A DNA stretch of 64,000 nt from SBAX01 sp964646605. GTDB taxonomy: Bacteria; Planctomycetota; Phycisphaerae; UBA1845. Position 1 is the first letter of the stretch; every line of letters begins with the position of its first letter. The stretch lies in NCBI GenBank assembly GCA_964646605.1, contig CAZYEX010000006.1, positions 145,675 through 209,674 on the forward strand. The letters are read 5' to 3'. Positions 8,448 through 17,274 of this stretch are shown here, piece after piece. Made by a program: the position numbers and the translations under genes. The notes below the pieces were generated by a model. It saw only the letters and a program-made list of their open reading frames with translations, was not told the DNA's origin and did no database searches.

Positions 8448-9761
8448 TTAATGCCCCTCCAACCCGCACCCGCTCAGCAAGCACGTCCGCCGCAGCGCAG
8501 GCTCCGCAACCCTGGCCTTCATCTCCGCCCGCGTCTTGCTCCGCAGTATGCCCTTGCCCCGCGCCAACGACTCGTCACCCCCCACCGCATCCAACAGCGA
8601 TTGAACCGAATCCTGGTACCCCAACGGAAACACCGCCGCGTAAATCGGAGACTTGGCGAACTCCTGATCCACCATCAACTCCCGCAACCCCGCCGTCACA
8701 TCCATCAGGTCGTCCGGATTCTCCGTGTGAATCAACCCCAACAAATGCCCGACCTCATGACTCGCCACGTTCGCCAGCGCCTGGGCCATCTCCGTCACCG
8801 TCGGATCCAGCGGCATGAACGCCGCGAACGTATCCGTGAACACGATCGCCGACTGCCCCGACGACGAGTTGAACTCGTCCACTCCCTCCGCCACCCCCAA
8901 GAGCGCCTCGTCGAACGTCCCAAAGTGCAGCCGGGTCATCGAATCGTCGTACTCCGCTCCCTCCGTCGTCGACAAGACCGTCACCTCGTACGCCGCGAAG
9001 TCCTCGCGCACGAAATCCACGATCCGCGCCGCCATCTCGCGGGTCAACCCCGAGTACGCCGAAGAAATGTCCGCCGCATCGAACGCCGGCACGTCAATCG
9101 CCGACCGCGTCCCGATCCGGACGTTCCGCGAAGCATCGAAGTCCAACAACACCACGTCGGGATGCGCCGCCGGAATCGGAGTCGGATACTCCACCCGCGT
9201 CGTCAGCGCATAATCCCCCGTCGCCGAATACCCCGGCGTCGACGAAAGAGCCACCAAGCATGCTTGCGACGCCCGACGAACCACCACGTCCACGAACGGA
9301 CCGTTCCGCCCCATGTAGACGTTGCGATGATCGTTCACCAGCAGCGCCGATCCCCCGTCGTCGAACAACGCCATCGCCCCCTCGAACGCCCCATCCGCAT
9401 CCAACGACACCACCACGTGATCGCCCGCCTCGACCGGACCCAGGTCGTACACGTCCACGTCGTCCGAGCTGCTGATCCGCCCGGAAATCAGCTGGGATTC
9501 GGATTGGGCATCGACGCCTTCCGCCAATTCGAGAAGATCGTTGGCGTCGGTCTCGTGATAGGTCGGCGAACCGTCCGTGCCCGAAATGGAAGAACCCAGC
9601 GTCGCCTGCGTCCCCGAGTCCCCGCCCGGGACTAGAGAAACACCGCATCCGCCGAAAAACAGCAGAACCGCACCACCGGCGAGGCGCGCGGCCCCGCCGG
9701 GGAAACCCCCTTGGACGTACACAGCTTCTACCCCCCGCCCCGGCCGACTTTCCCCGTCCAC
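8448..9761 (-). CDS. Lipoprotein zinc metalloprotease (metzincin-like), copy 2
   Basis: A 437-residue paralog of the downstream gene at 7080-8279. It has a hydrophobic N-terminal segment ending FFGGC (lipobox-like), an Asp-rich PPC-like middle domain (SSSDDVDVYDLGPVEAGD), and the zinc motif HEVGHLLGLIH followed by DDLMD. The C terminus is longer than in copy 1 and ends basic and cysteine-containing. The start given is GTG at 9761; no good ribosome site is visible and the true start could be some codons downstream, since only the last ~20 residues before FFGGC are needed for a signal. The two copies are tandem, with conserved domain order, so they arose by duplication and may cleave related surface substrates. 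Confidence 0.8.
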   Translation of the reverse strand: MDGESRPGRGVEAVYVQGGFPGGAARLAGGAVLLFFGGCGVSLVPGGDSGTQATLGSSISGTDGSPTYHETDANDLLELAEGVDAQSESQLISGRISSSDDVDVYDLGPVEAGDHVVVSLDADGAFEGAMALFDDGGSALLVNDHRNVYMGRNGPFVDVVVRRASQACLVALSSTPGYSATGDYALTTRVEYPTPIPAAHPDVVLLDFDASRNVRIGTRSAIDVPAFDAADISSAYSGLTREMAARIVDFVREDFAAYEVTVLSTTEGAEYDDSMTRLHFGTFDEALLGVAEGVDEFNSSSGQSAIVFTDTFAAFMPLDPTVTEMAQALANVASHEVGHLLGLIHTENPDDLMDVTAGLRELMVDQEFAKSPIYAAVFPLGYQDSVQSLLDAVGGDESLARGKGILRSKTRAEMKARVAEPALRRTCLLSGCGLEGH

Positions 9762-10391
9762 CGTTAAGGCATTGAGATTCGTTCAGGGTGAAAAAAGAGC
9801 CGCGAAAAGCCCCTCGACCCGTCCCGAGCCGCGCCTCGACGGCGCTCCCGATAACGGCAACCCCCCGCAACCCACTGTGCTTCGTCCCCCTCCAACCGAA
9901 TCTACGATACACCCCCGAGCGCCAACGTCCCCGCCGCCTCGACCGACAATGCCCTCGATTTCCCGGACCTTTTCCGACGCTCGACCGGCAGCAGTACGTC
10001 CGTTATGATCCGATCCGTGTAGCCTGATGGACGGCGCAATGTAGCGCCACCCCTTGTGGGTGGCTGCCGTAGCGCCGCCCCATGTGCCGGGCGCAGCGTG
10101 GCGCCGACCCTGGCTTTGTGTGTAGCGGTTTTCGCCCCAAAGGGGCGACGGAATGTAGCCAGGGGTGGAGTCCGCCGAGGGCGGACGGAACCCCTGGTTG
10201 CGTCGTCCCCCGAAAACCCCGCCCCGCAGGGGCGGCGGAACTATGGGAAGCAAGTACCTGGCGCGAAACACCCACGCCGCTCGCGCGCGGCGCAAGTTCA
10301 GAACCGCGACCGTAAGGGAGCGGTGTTAGACGTCGACGCGGCATCGTCGACCGCGGATGGGCGAACCAAACAACGATTTAGGTTGGAACCT
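9762..10391. other. Gene-free stretch filled with palindromic repeats
   Basis: No convincing gene. From 10041 a GTAGCGCCACCCCTTGTGGGTGGC hairpin is followed by a second, overlapping one (TAGCGCCGCCCC...GGGCGCAG), then a copy of the composite repeat at about 10130-10240 (CCCCAAAGGGG hairpin, TGTAGCCAGGGGTGGAGTCC, nested GTCCGCC/GGCGGAC, AACCCCTGG, GCCCCGCAGGGGC). At 10306-10322 stands CGCGACCGTAAGGGAGC, echoed at 14261 as CGCGACCGTAACGAAAC. The 9762-10030 part shows nothing recognisable; it should hold the promoter of the minus-strand protease. Confidence 0.7.
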
Positions 10392-11279
10392 ATGAGCATT
10401 CTCGTAAACCGTGAGACCAAAGTCATCTGCCAAGGCATCACCGGAAAAGCCGGCGCCTTCCACACCCGCGGATGCCTCGACTATGGCACCAAAATGGTCG
10501 GAGGCGTCTCCCCCGGCAAGGGCGGCACCAAATCCGAGCACGGCCTGCCCGTCTTCGAGACCTGCCACGACGCCGTCGCGGCCACCGGCGCCGACGTCTC
10601 CATGATCTTCGTCCCCGCCCCCTACGCCGCCGACGCGGCCATGGAAGCCGCCGACGCCGGGTGCTCGCTCGTGGTCCTGATCACCGAAGGCATCCCCACC
10701 CTCGACATGGTCCGAACCCGCGAATACCTCGACGACAAGGGTGTCCTCCTCATCGGCCCCAACTGTCCCGGCGTCATCACCCCCGGCGAGTGCAAGGTCG
10801 GCATCATGCCCGGCTACATCCACAAACCCGCCGACGCAAAATCCAAATCCGTCGGCATCATCTCCCGCAGCGGCACCCTCACCTACGAAGCCGTCTGGCA
10901 GTGTACGACCCGCGGACTCGCCCAATCCACTTGCGTGGGGATCGGCGGCGACCCCGTCAAGGGCCTCAACTTCATCGAACTCCTCGCCATGTTCGAAAAG
11001 GACCCCCGCACCCACGCCATCGTCCTCATTGGCGAAATCGGCGGAACCGACGAAGAGGAAGCCGCAAAGTTCATCGTCCACAACGTCACCAAACCCGTCG
11101 TCGCCTTCATCGCCGGCCAAACCGCACCCCCAGGCCGACGTATGGGACATGCCGGCGCCATCATCAGCGGAGGAGAAGGCACCGCCAAATCCAAAATCGC
11201 CGCCTTCAAAGAAGCCGGCGTCGCCGTCGCCGACTCCCCCGCCACCATCGGCGACGCCGTTGCCGCCCTGCTCCGATAG
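10392..11279 (+). CDS. sucD: Succinyl-CoA ligase, alpha subunit
   Basis: A 295-residue alpha subunit of succinyl-CoA synthetase, the TCA enzyme that makes ATP or GTP from succinyl-CoA. The N-terminal CoA-binding Rossmann domain shows CQGITGKAGAFHT, and the ligase domain carries the phosphohistidine His253 in RRMGHAGAIISGGEGT. Length is normal. The start ATG at 10392 gives the standard N terminus MSILVNRETKVICQG; the frame upstream is only repeat DNA. The beta-subunit gene sucC, normally immediately upstream, is absent from this window: repeats occupy that position. So sucD has been separated from sucC by rearrangement, or sucC sits elsewhere. Confidence 0.96.
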   Translation: MSILVNRETKVICQGITGKAGAFHTRGCLDYGTKMVGGVSPGKGGTKSEHGLPVFETCHDAVAATGADVSMIFVPAPYAADAAMEAADAGCSLVVLITEGIPTLDMVRTREYLDDKGVLLIGPNCPGVITPGECKVGIMPGYIHKPADAKSKSVGIISRSGTLTYEAVWQCTTRGLAQSTCVGIGGDPVKGLNFIELLAMFEKDPRTHAIVLIGEIGGTDEEEAAKFIVHNVTKPVVAFIAGQTAPPGRRMGHAGAIISGGEGTAKSKIAAFKEAGVAVADSPATIGDAVAALLR

Positions 11280-11294
11280 AAAACCCTGTAGCGC

Positions 11295-11343
11295 GTAGCT
11301 CGTAATGGGTAATTGGTCATTGGTAATTGGGCATTCGCAATCT
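11295..11343. repeat. Heptamer tandem array (GTAATTG type)
   Basis: Seven 7-base units in register: GTAGCTC, GTAATGG, GTAATTG, GTCATTG, GTAATTG, GGCATTC, GCAATCT. The array sits 16 bases after the sucD stop. Unit consensus matches the arrays at 16133 and 17275. Confidence 0.85.
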
Positions 11344-11366
11344 GCTGGTTGCGCACCGCCCCAGCC

Positions 11367-12278
11367 ATGCGCCCCCAAGGTGAAAACGCCTACAATCCCG
11401 AACCTGTGACCGACCTCGATCCCACAACAAGCGCCGCGCCCGACCCCGAAGCGAACATCCCCCTTGCGCGTCCGATCACGTTCCTCACCACCGCGGCGCC
11501 CATCGCCCCCCCGCATCCGATCCTTCTTCTAGACCACTCGCGCCGCGCCGCTTGGCGCGACCTCGCCCTCGTGCTCCTGGCCCTTGTCGCCTTCGAACTC
11601 CTCGCTGTCGGACTACTCCGAACCCTTTTCGCAGCCTACTTCGATTCTGGTTTGGAGCAGGACGACGCCTCCGACGCCAAGCTCCGCCAAGCCGCCTTGT
11701 TGCCCGTCGTTTCCTTCCGAGCCGTCACCGCCGCTCTCGCCATTGCCTACGTCACCTGCCGCCGCCGACAACCGTGGACCTCCCTGGGCCTGACCACCCG
11801 TGGAGTTCTCACCGACATCGCCATCGGCATCGGCGCTCTACCCGCCGTCTACGGCCTGATCGCCCTCACCATGCTCGCCGTCTGGTTCCTTTACCCAGGC
11901 TTGATCGGCCAGATGAACGAAAACGCCGAACGCCTCATGACCCTGATTCCCCGCCTCAGCCCCCTCCAATTCGTCCCCGTCAGCCTCCTCATCGGCGTCT
12001 ACGAGGAACTCCTCTTCCGCGGCTTCATGATGCCCCGACTGCGCCGCACCCTCGGTGGATGGACCCCCGCCCTCCTCGTCAGCTCCGCCGTCTTCACCGC
12101 CCTCCATGCCTTCGAGCAAACCCCCCTCGCCCTCATCGTCGTCGCCATTCTCTCCCTCGTCTTCAGCCTCGCCACCATCTGGCGGCGTTCCATCCTCCCC
12201 GCCATCGTCACCCACGCCCTTTTCGATTTCTCCCAACTCTTGCTCCTCTATTTCTCCTCCGGTGACGCCTGGAAATGA
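11367..12278 (+). CDS. CPBP-family intramembrane metalloprotease (CAAX/Abi type)
   Basis: A 303-residue polytopic membrane protein with about eight hydrophobic segments and a proline-rich cytosolic N terminus of ~50 residues. The three diagnostic motifs are present: Glu213-Glu214 in VYEELLFRGFMMPRL, His247 in FTALHAFE and His283 in THALFDFSQ, all placed in membrane helices as in the Rce1/CPBP glutamate-type proteases. Bacterial members are linked to bacteriocin self-immunity, membrane-protein processing or signalling; nothing nearby fixes the substrate. The start at 11367 is the first ATG past the heptamer array; GTG 11406 is an alternative. The stop codon overlaps the next start by 4 bases (ATGA), so the two genes are translationally coupled. 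Confidence 0.88.
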   Translation: MRPQGENAYNPEPVTDLDPTTSAAPDPEANIPLARPITFLTTAAPIAPPHPILLLDHSRRAAWRDLALVLLALVAFELLAVGLLRTLFAAYFDSGLEQDDASDAKLRQAALLPVVSFRAVTAALAIAYVTCRRRQPWTSLGLTTRGVLTDIAIGIGALPAVYGLIALTMLAVWFLYPGLIGQMNENAERLMTLIPRLSPLQFVPVSLLIGVYEELLFRGFMMPRLRRTLGGWTPALLVSSAVFTALHAFEQTPLALIVVAILSLVFSLATIWRRSILPAIVTHALFDFSQLLLLYFSSGDAWK

Positions 12279-12733
12279 ATCCCTCCAACTCGGATCTCGA
12301 ATTCAAAATCCGTCGCGCCACACCCGCCGACTACGACTCCTTGATCGAACTCTGGCAAATCAGCGACAGCCACATCGACCCCCAAGGCCGCGAGAGCCGC
12401 CCCAACTTCCTCCGCCAGCTCGAATTGTTCCCCGACCTCTACCTCGTCGCCGTCCACGCCGACCGGATCGTCGGCGTCGTCCTCGGCTCCCACGACGGAC
12501 GCAAGGGTTGGATCAACCGTCTCGCCGTCCACCCCGACTCCCGCCGCCGAAAAATCGCCCAAGGCCTCGTGTCAGCCTGTGACACCGCCATCCGCGCCCA
12601 CGGCATCGACCTCGTCGCCGCCCTCGTCGAAACTCACAATCACTCCTCCGCCTCCCTCTTCCGGCGACTCGCTTACGAGGAACTCCCCGTCTTCTACTTC
12701 CGCAAGCCCAATCCCCCCCCTCCCCCCCTGTAG
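12275..12733 (+). CDS. GNAT-family N-acetyltransferase
   Basis: A 152-residue GNAT protein. The N terminus FKIRRATPADYDSLIELWQ is the usual beta1-alpha1 of the fold; the acetyl-CoA-binding motif A is INRLAVHPDSRRRKIAQGL, with the R-x-x-x-x-A/G pyrophosphate loop in RRKIAQ, followed by ALVETHNHSSASLFRRLAY. The target may be a small molecule or protein N terminus (RimI-like), not decidable here. It overlaps the CPBP protease gene by 4 bases and so forms a two-gene operon with it. The C-terminal tail ends in a run of prolines, created where the coding region runs into the following palindromic repeat. Confidence 0.88.
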   Translation: MNPSNSDLEFKIRRATPADYDSLIELWQISDSHIDPQGRESRPNFLRQLELFPDLYLVAVHADRIVGVVLGSHDGRKGWINRLAVHPDSRRRKIAQGLVSACDTAIRAHGIDLVAALVETHNHSSASLFRRLAYEELPVFYFRKPNPPPPPL

Positions 12734-12790
12734 CGCCGCCCCTCCTGGGTGGCGCCGTTGCGTCGCCCTTCAGGGGCGGCGCACAATCCG
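12730..12790. repeat. Dispersed palindromes, two adjacent copies
   Basis: GTAGCGCCGCCCCTCCTGGG runs into a GGCGCC end, then a second GCGTCGCCCTTCAGGGGCGGCGC hairpin. They follow the GNAT stop codon immediately and could act as a transcript end or RNA-stabilising structure; that is inference. Confidence 0.75.
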
Positions 12791-12868
12791 AACCGTCCGC
12801 CGAAGGCGGATAAGGGAGCCTTGTTGGGTCCCAACGCGGCATCGGCCACCCCCCTCAAAAACGCCCCG

Positions 12869-12897
12869 TTTACAACCCCGACCCCCCCCGCTATAGT
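12869..12897 (+). promoter_or_regulatory. Putative sigma-70 promoter of the DEAD-box helicase
   Basis: TTTACA (12869-12874) and TATAGT (12892-12897) with a 17-base spacer, about 35 bases upstream of the helicase start. AAAGGAGAA at 12906-12914 follows but is ~18 bases from the ATG, longer than usual. Confidence 0.6.
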
Positions 12898-12932
12898 CCC
12901 CCGTAGAAAAGGAGAACCAACAGCACAAACTC

Positions 12933-14228
12933 ATGCAAAAGCACCCTGAACTCCCGCAAGCCTTTGCCGACCTGGGCATCGAGGTCCGCTTTCTCAAGGC
13001 TCTTCACAAGATGCAGTTCGTCGAGCCCAGCGAAATCCAACGCCAGTTGATCCCCATTGCCCTGCAGGGCCGAGACATCCTCGGCCAAGCCCGAACCGGC
13101 ACCGGGAAGACCGCCGCCTTCGGACTCCCGGTCCTGCAGCGGATCGATCAGCAAGGTCGCCTCCAGGCCCTTTGCCTGGTGCCGACCCGTGAGCTGGCCG
13201 TGCAGGTCACCGCGGAACTCCATCGCATCACGGAATTCGCCGACCTCCACGTCGTCGCCGTCTACGGCGGTCAGAAGGTCGCCACCCAGCTTCACCACCT
13301 CGGCCGAAAACCGCACTTCGTCGTCGGCACTCCAGGCCGAGTCTGGGACTTCTTGCAGCGCGGCGTCTTGAACATCGCCGACGTGCGCTTCGTGATTCTC
13401 GACGAGGTCGATCGAATGCTCGACATCGGCTTCCGCGACGACATCCGCGCCATCCTCGACAAGGTCACCGGCAAGCATCAGACCATCTTGGTCTCCGCCA
13501 CCATCGACAACGAGATCAAAAACCTCGCCCGACGCTTCATGACCGACCCCGTCGAGATCAACGTCTCCCGCGACCACATCACCGTCGACGAAGTCCAACA
13601 GTCCTACATCACCGTCGAACGTCACGACAAGTTCCGCCTCCTACGCCTCCTCTTGCAGCAGGAAGACCCCCCCATCGCCATCGTCTTCTGCAACACCAAG
13701 CACGCCGCACGAAAACTCGCCAAAAAACTCCACGACGCCGGAGTCGACGCCACCGAAATCCACGGCGACCTCATGCAACGAAAACGCGACAAGGTCATGG
13801 ACCAGTTCCGAAAACATCAAATTCGCGTGTTGGTCGCCACGGACTTGGCCTCGCGGGGTATCGACGTCAGCGCCATCTCCCACATTTTCAACTACGACAT
13901 CCCCCTCGATCCCGAGATCTACGTCCACCGCATCGGACGCACCGCCCGAATGGGACGAGAAGGCGTCGCCATCACCTTCGTCAGCCGCGAGGAGGGCAAG
14001 GAACTCACCGGCGTGGAAAAGCTCATCAATCGCCAAATCCCGCCCCGAGAGGTCCCCGGTTTCGCCCCCGGCCCCCCCAGACCCGCCTTCGACTCCCGTC
14101 CCGCCCGCCCCCCCGTCTCCAGACTGCAAGCGCCTTTGCAACGGGAAGCCGTCGCCACCATCGAGCGCACCGCGCCCCGATCCCTGGGCGGCCGTTTCCG
14201 TCCCAAACGCGGCCGCCGCCGACTGTAG
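12933..14228 (+). CDS. DEAD-box ATP-dependent RNA helicase (RhlE/CsdA-like)
   Basis: A 431-residue helicase. Visible motifs in order: Q motif around QFVEPSEIQRQLIP, Walker A ARTGTGKT (53-60), PTRELA, GTPGR, motif II DEVD (157-160, so a DEVD variant of DEAD), SAT (188-190), then in domain 2 VFCNTKHAARKLAKKL, IHGDLMQ, ATDLASRGID and HRIGRTARMG. The last ~50 residues are proline/arginine-rich and basic (ending RPKRGRRRL), a typical RNA-binding tail. Such proteins unwind short duplexes in ribosome assembly or mRNA decay, and help growth in the cold. It has its own promoter-like sequence and is followed directly by a palindromic repeat. Which subfamily it belongs to (RhlE, RhlB, CsdA) is not decidable by eye. 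Confidence 0.93.
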   Translation: MQKHPELPQAFADLGIEVRFLKALHKMQFVEPSEIQRQLIPIALQGRDILGQARTGTGKTAAFGLPVLQRIDQQGRLQALCLVPTRELAVQVTAELHRITEFADLHVVAVYGGQKVATQLHHLGRKPHFVVGTPGRVWDFLQRGVLNIADVRFVILDEVDRMLDIGFRDDIRAILDKVTGKHQTILVSATIDNEIKNLARRFMTDPVEINVSRDHITVDEVQQSYITVERHDKFRLLRLLLQQEDPPIAIVFCNTKHAARKLAKKLHDAGVDATEIHGDLMQRKRDKVMDQFRKHQIRVLVATDLASRGIDVSAISHIFNYDIPLDPEIYVHRIGRTARMGREGVAITFVSREEGKELTGVEKLINRQIPPREVPGFAPGPPRPAFDSRPARPPVSRLQAPLQREAVATIERTAPRSLGGRFRPKRGRRRL

Positions 14229-14252
14229 CGCCACCCCGCGTGGGTGGCGCGT
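14224..14252. repeat. Dispersed palindrome, GTAGCGCC family
   Basis: GTAGCGCCACCCC and GGGTGGCGC form a hairpin overlapping the helicase stop codon (CTGTAG). Many copies of this family begin exactly at a TAG/TGTAG stop, suggesting that the repeat end itself supplies the stop. Confidence 0.8.
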
Positions 14253-14300
14253 CGTCACCGCGACCGTAACGAAACGGGTGATATTTTGACGCAGCTTGCC

Positions 14301-15344
14301 ATGGATACCCCCGACGAAATCCTCGACGACGAGCTACCCCCCTCCATCGACGAGGCGTCCGCTGCAACTCAACAAACCCACCGCCTGCGGATTCGCAAGC
14401 GCGTCGTCGGCCGCCGCATCGACAAGTACCTCCACGGCCGATTCCCCCGCGCCTCCCGCACCCTCCTCCAGCGCTGCATCAAAGAGGGCCTCATCACCGT
14501 CAACGGACTGCCCACCAAAGCCAGCTACGAACCCGCCGCCGGAGACCTCGTCGAAGTCAACCTCCCCCCCCCGCCTCCCAGCGAGGTCCTCCCCGAGAAC
14601 ATCCCCATCGACATCATCTACGAGGACGAGTGGCTCATCGTCCTCAACAAACGCGAGGGCATGGTCTGTCACCCCGCCTATGCGGGACAGACCGGAACCG
14701 TCGCCAACGCCGTCGCCTTCCACGCCGCCACCCTCAGCCGCGGCGAAGACCCCTTCCGCCCCGGAATCGTCCATCGCCTCGACAAGAACACCACCGGCGT
14801 CCTCCTCATCGCCAAAACCGACGAAGCCCACTGGCGCGTTTCGTTGCAATTCGAACGCCGAACCGTACGCAAGGAATACTTCGCCATCTGCGAAGGCCGC
14901 ATCCCTCTCGACGGCGACCTCATCAACAAACCCCTCGCTCCCCACCCCGACACCACCCAGCGCATGATCCTCCCCTCCGCCAACCCCCCGCGACAAGCCA
15001 TGTTCAAGGAGGCCATCACCGAGTACCGCGTCCACACCCGATACGTCGGATACACCTCCGTCGATCTTTTCCCCCGCACCGGGCGCACCCACCAACTCCG
15101 CATCCACATGTCCTCCCTCGGGCACCCCATGGTCGGCGACAAAGTCTACGGCGGCCGGCCCGTCAGTGAGCACGATCTCACCGGCCAGGGAAGCGACGAG
15201 CCCCTCATCGAGCATCAGGCCCTGCATGCCAAGCGACTGTCACTCATACACCCCATCCTCGAAACCCCCCTTGCCCTCCAGGCCCCCATTTCGCCCCGAA
15301 TCCAACGCCTCGTCGAACTCCTCGAACAATTCCGCAAACCCTAG
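14301..15344 (+). CDS. RluA-family 23S rRNA pseudouridine synthase
   Basis: A 347-residue enzyme converting uridine to pseudouridine in rRNA (RluC/RluD-like). Residues ~30-90 are an S4 RNA-binding domain (RRIDKYLHGRFPRASRTLLQ, then KEGLITVNGLPTKASY). The catalytic domain holds the RluA motif HRLDKNTTG with catalytic Asp161, followed by RTGRTHQLRIHMSSLGHP. The ATG at 14301 gives a conventional start; the frame is open to 14244 but that is repeat DNA. Length matches RluD. It sits between repeats and has no obvious operon partner; the upstream TTGACG at 14286 is a possible -35 box only. Confidence 0.93.
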   Translation: MDTPDEILDDELPPSIDEASAATQQTHRLRIRKRVVGRRIDKYLHGRFPRASRTLLQRCIKEGLITVNGLPTKASYEPAAGDLVEVNLPPPPPSEVLPENIPIDIIYEDEWLIVLNKREGMVCHPAYAGQTGTVANAVAFHAATLSRGEDPFRPGIVHRLDKNTTGVLLIAKTDEAHWRVSLQFERRTVRKEYFAICEGRIPLDGDLINKPLAPHPDTTQRMILPSANPPRQAMFKEAITEYRVHTRYVGYTSVDLFPRTGRTHQLRIHMSSLGHPMVGDKVYGGRPVSEHDLTGQGSDEPLIEHQALHAKRLSLIHPILETPLALQAPISPRIQRLVELLEQFRKP

Positions 15345-15378
15345 CAGCGTGTGGAAGAACCCGGGGCGGTCGTTTTCG

Positions 15379-15440
15379 ATGTAGCGTCACCCCTCGTGGG
15401 TGACGCCGGGTGCCACTGGCAGCTTGCTGCCAGTGCCATC
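15379..15440. repeat. Two dispersed palindromes of different families side by side
   Basis: First GTAGCGTCACCCCTCGTGGG with GTGACGCC, then GGTGCCACTGGCAGCTTGCT with its arm GCCAGTG. The second family recurs at 18807 and 57979. A further hairpin GTGGGTCCTCAGACCCAC follows at 15468-15485. Confidence 0.8.
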
Positions 15441-15592
15441 CTGTGGTCTCCGCCCAAAGGAAGTAGGGTGGGTCCTCAGACCCACCTTCTCCCAACCGAC
15501 ACCCCCCGACCATCCTGGCCCAACCGCCCCGTCGAGCCTTCGTGGAATTCCCGCCTACCTCAAGTCCCGCCCGAACGAATCCGAAGCACGGA

Positions 15593-16042
15593 ATGGATAT
15601 GACCACCCTCCCCCAAGCTCGATCCACCGTTTGTGTCCGCCAGGTCATGACCACCACCGTCCAGACCCTCGAACTCGACGACTCCATTGCTTTGGCCGCC
15701 CGGATTTTCGAACGCGAGCATTTCCATCACGCCGTCATCCTGGCCAGGGGAAAAGTCTTCGGCGTCCTCTCCGACCGCGACATCCTCAAGGCCGTCAGCC
15801 CCTTCGCCGGCAACACCACCCTCGAACGCCCCCAGGACGCCGCCACCCTCAAAAAACGAGTCCATCAGATCATGTCTCGACAACCCGTCACCGTGCCTCC
15901 CGAATGCACCATCGCCGACGCCGCCCACACCATGCTCACTCGCCGAGTCTCCTGCTTGCCCATCGTCGATGACCACGGCGCTCTCCTCGGCATCCTCACC
16001 ATGCGCGACCTGATCGCCCAACTCGCCAAGGCACCCGACTAG
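15593..16042 (+). CDS. CBS-domain pair protein
   Basis: A 149-residue protein made of two CBS domains: VRQVMTTTVQTLELDDS... GVLSDRDILKAVSPF and VHQIMSRQPVTVPPEC... GILTMRDLIAQLAKA. CBS pairs form a Bateman module that binds adenosine nucleotides (AMP, ATP, SAM, NAD or c-di-AMP) and senses energy or signalling state. With no catalytic domain attached, it is likely a soluble regulator of a partner enzyme. The ATG at 15593 is preferred; MTTLPQ at 15599 is equally possible. It is monocistronic, flanked by repeats on both sides. Confidence 0.88.
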   Translation: MDMTTLPQARSTVCVRQVMTTTVQTLELDDSIALAARIFEREHFHHAVILARGKVFGVLSDRDILKAVSPFAGNTTLERPQDAATLKKRVHQIMSRQPVTVPPECTIADAAHTMLTRRVSCLPIVDDHGALLGILTMRDLIAQLAKAPD

Positions 16043-16132
16043 CCAAGCCGACCTTCGATCGCCCGCGACATCGCACCGCCGCCCACGTCCCTCGACACTC
16101 GCACTCCCGCCATACCACACCGCGCCCGCGCC

Positions 16133-16180
16133 GTAACTTGTAACTCGTAACTGGTAACTTGTAATTCGTAATTGGTAATT
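16133..16180. repeat. Heptamer tandem array (GTAACTN/GTAATTN)
   Basis: Seven 7-base units in perfect register: GTAACTT, GTAACTC, GTAACTG, GTAACTT, GTAATTC, GTAATTG, GTAATT. It lies 76 bases upstream of the gene at 16257; a longer array of the same unit lies downstream of that gene at 17275. Confidence 0.9.
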
Positions 16181-16256
16181 CCCCACCCCCGATCGCTCCT
16201 CACCCCCTTTTCCACCGATCACCCCGCGCGTTATTAGGATGAAAGGAGCATTGCCC

Positions 16257-17123
16257 ATGCTCAAGCAGATGACCGACAAACAGCTCGCCGCCAACCGCCG
16301 CAACGCCCGCCGATCCACCGGCCCCAAAACGCCCACGGGCAAAGCCCGATCCTCCCGAAACGCCCTAAAACACGGCCTCCTCGCCAAAGACGTCGTCCTT
16401 GCCGATGGCCCACTCGCCGAGAGCCTCGCCGACTTTCACGACCTCCTCGCCGACTTCCACCGTCAACTCAAGCCCCAAGGCCCCGTCCAGAAAACCATCG
16501 TCGAGCGACTCGCCGTCTCCTACTGGCGGCTCCTCCGCGCCCAACGCTACGAAGTCCGCGCCCAACGAGCCGCCGTCGGAGGGGCCCTACCCCCCGACGC
16601 CGACCCGCCCGCCATCGAAAAACTCACCCGCCAACTCCAAGAAGCCCAAGCCGATCTCCACCGCGACGAGACCCTCCTCGAAATGTTGCACCAGCCCCCC
16701 GACCCCGCCGACCCCAAGGCCCAAGCTGATTTCCAGGACCTCGTCCGACAAACCCTCCAGAGCTTCGACGATGACCTCCCCGACCATCCCGAATCCGAAT
16801 GGCACGAAACGGTCGTCGATCAGCTCCAGGAATCCGCCCAGGAGTGCCGAGTCCGTGTCACCAAGCGTCGGGAACAACTCGCCGACGCCCAGCGCCGAGC
16901 CGAACTCCACACCGCCCGCGCCGCCGCGGACGCCGCCCTCCCCGACCAACCCACTATGACCCGCCTCGTCCGCTACGAGTCCATGCTCGACCGCCACTTC
17001 CATCGCGCCCTCCACGAACTCCGCAACTGGCAAACGAAGTCCAGCCGTTCGCGCCCGCTCCCAACGCGAAACAGAAAAAAGAATTCACGGAAACGAACCC
17101 ATTCACCCGCCCGCGGAACCTGA
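16257..17123 (+). CDS. Uncharacterised protein with RNAxxSTGPKTPxGK N-terminal motif, bracketed by heptamer arrays
   Basis: A 288-residue, mostly alpha-helical, charged protein. The N-terminal region (ANRRNARRSTGPKTPTGKAR followed by SSRNALKHGLLA) is a motif I recognise from a large family of unnamed, often multi-copy bacterial proteins; no function is established that I know of. The rest is rich in Arg, Glu, Gln and Ala and has coiled-coil character (EKLTRQLQEAQADLHRDETL, then LQESAQECRVRVTKRREQLA). The start at 16257 is set by AAAGGAG at 16241-16247, nine bases upstream. The C terminus becomes very basic (NRKKNSRKRTHSPARGT). The gene plus its flanks lies between two arrays of the same 7-bp unit (16133-16180 and 17275-17349), which makes it a candidate passenger of, or partner to, those repeats. 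A DNA-binding role is possible from charge only. Confidence 0.75.
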   Translation: MLKQMTDKQLAANRRNARRSTGPKTPTGKARSSRNALKHGLLAKDVVLADGPLAESLADFHDLLADFHRQLKPQGPVQKTIVERLAVSYWRLLRAQRYEVRAQRAAVGGALPPDADPPAIEKLTRQLQEAQADLHRDETLLEMLHQPPDPADPKAQADFQDLVRQTLQSFDDDLPDHPESEWHETVVDQLQESAQECRVRVTKRREQLADAQRRAELHTARAAADAALPDQPTMTRLVRYESMLDRHFHRALHELRNWQTKSSRSRPLPTRNRKKNSRKRTHSPARGT

Positions 17124-17274
17124 AAATGCGGTTTCCTCTCCGCAAAATGGCTTCGTTTCTGCCAAAAAACGTCCTTTTTTCGGGAATCGAACCCATCCCG
17201 CAATCCGCGTCGCGTGCGCCGCGCCCGCGTTCTTCCACCCACGCACACCCGCTATCCTCGCCCTCGCCCGCGCG

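Noticed and set aside
17160..17250. Minus-strand TGGGTTCGATTCCCG resembles a tRNA T-arm
   Set aside because: No acceptor stem partner, anticodon arm or D arm can be built around it; only one arm of four fits.
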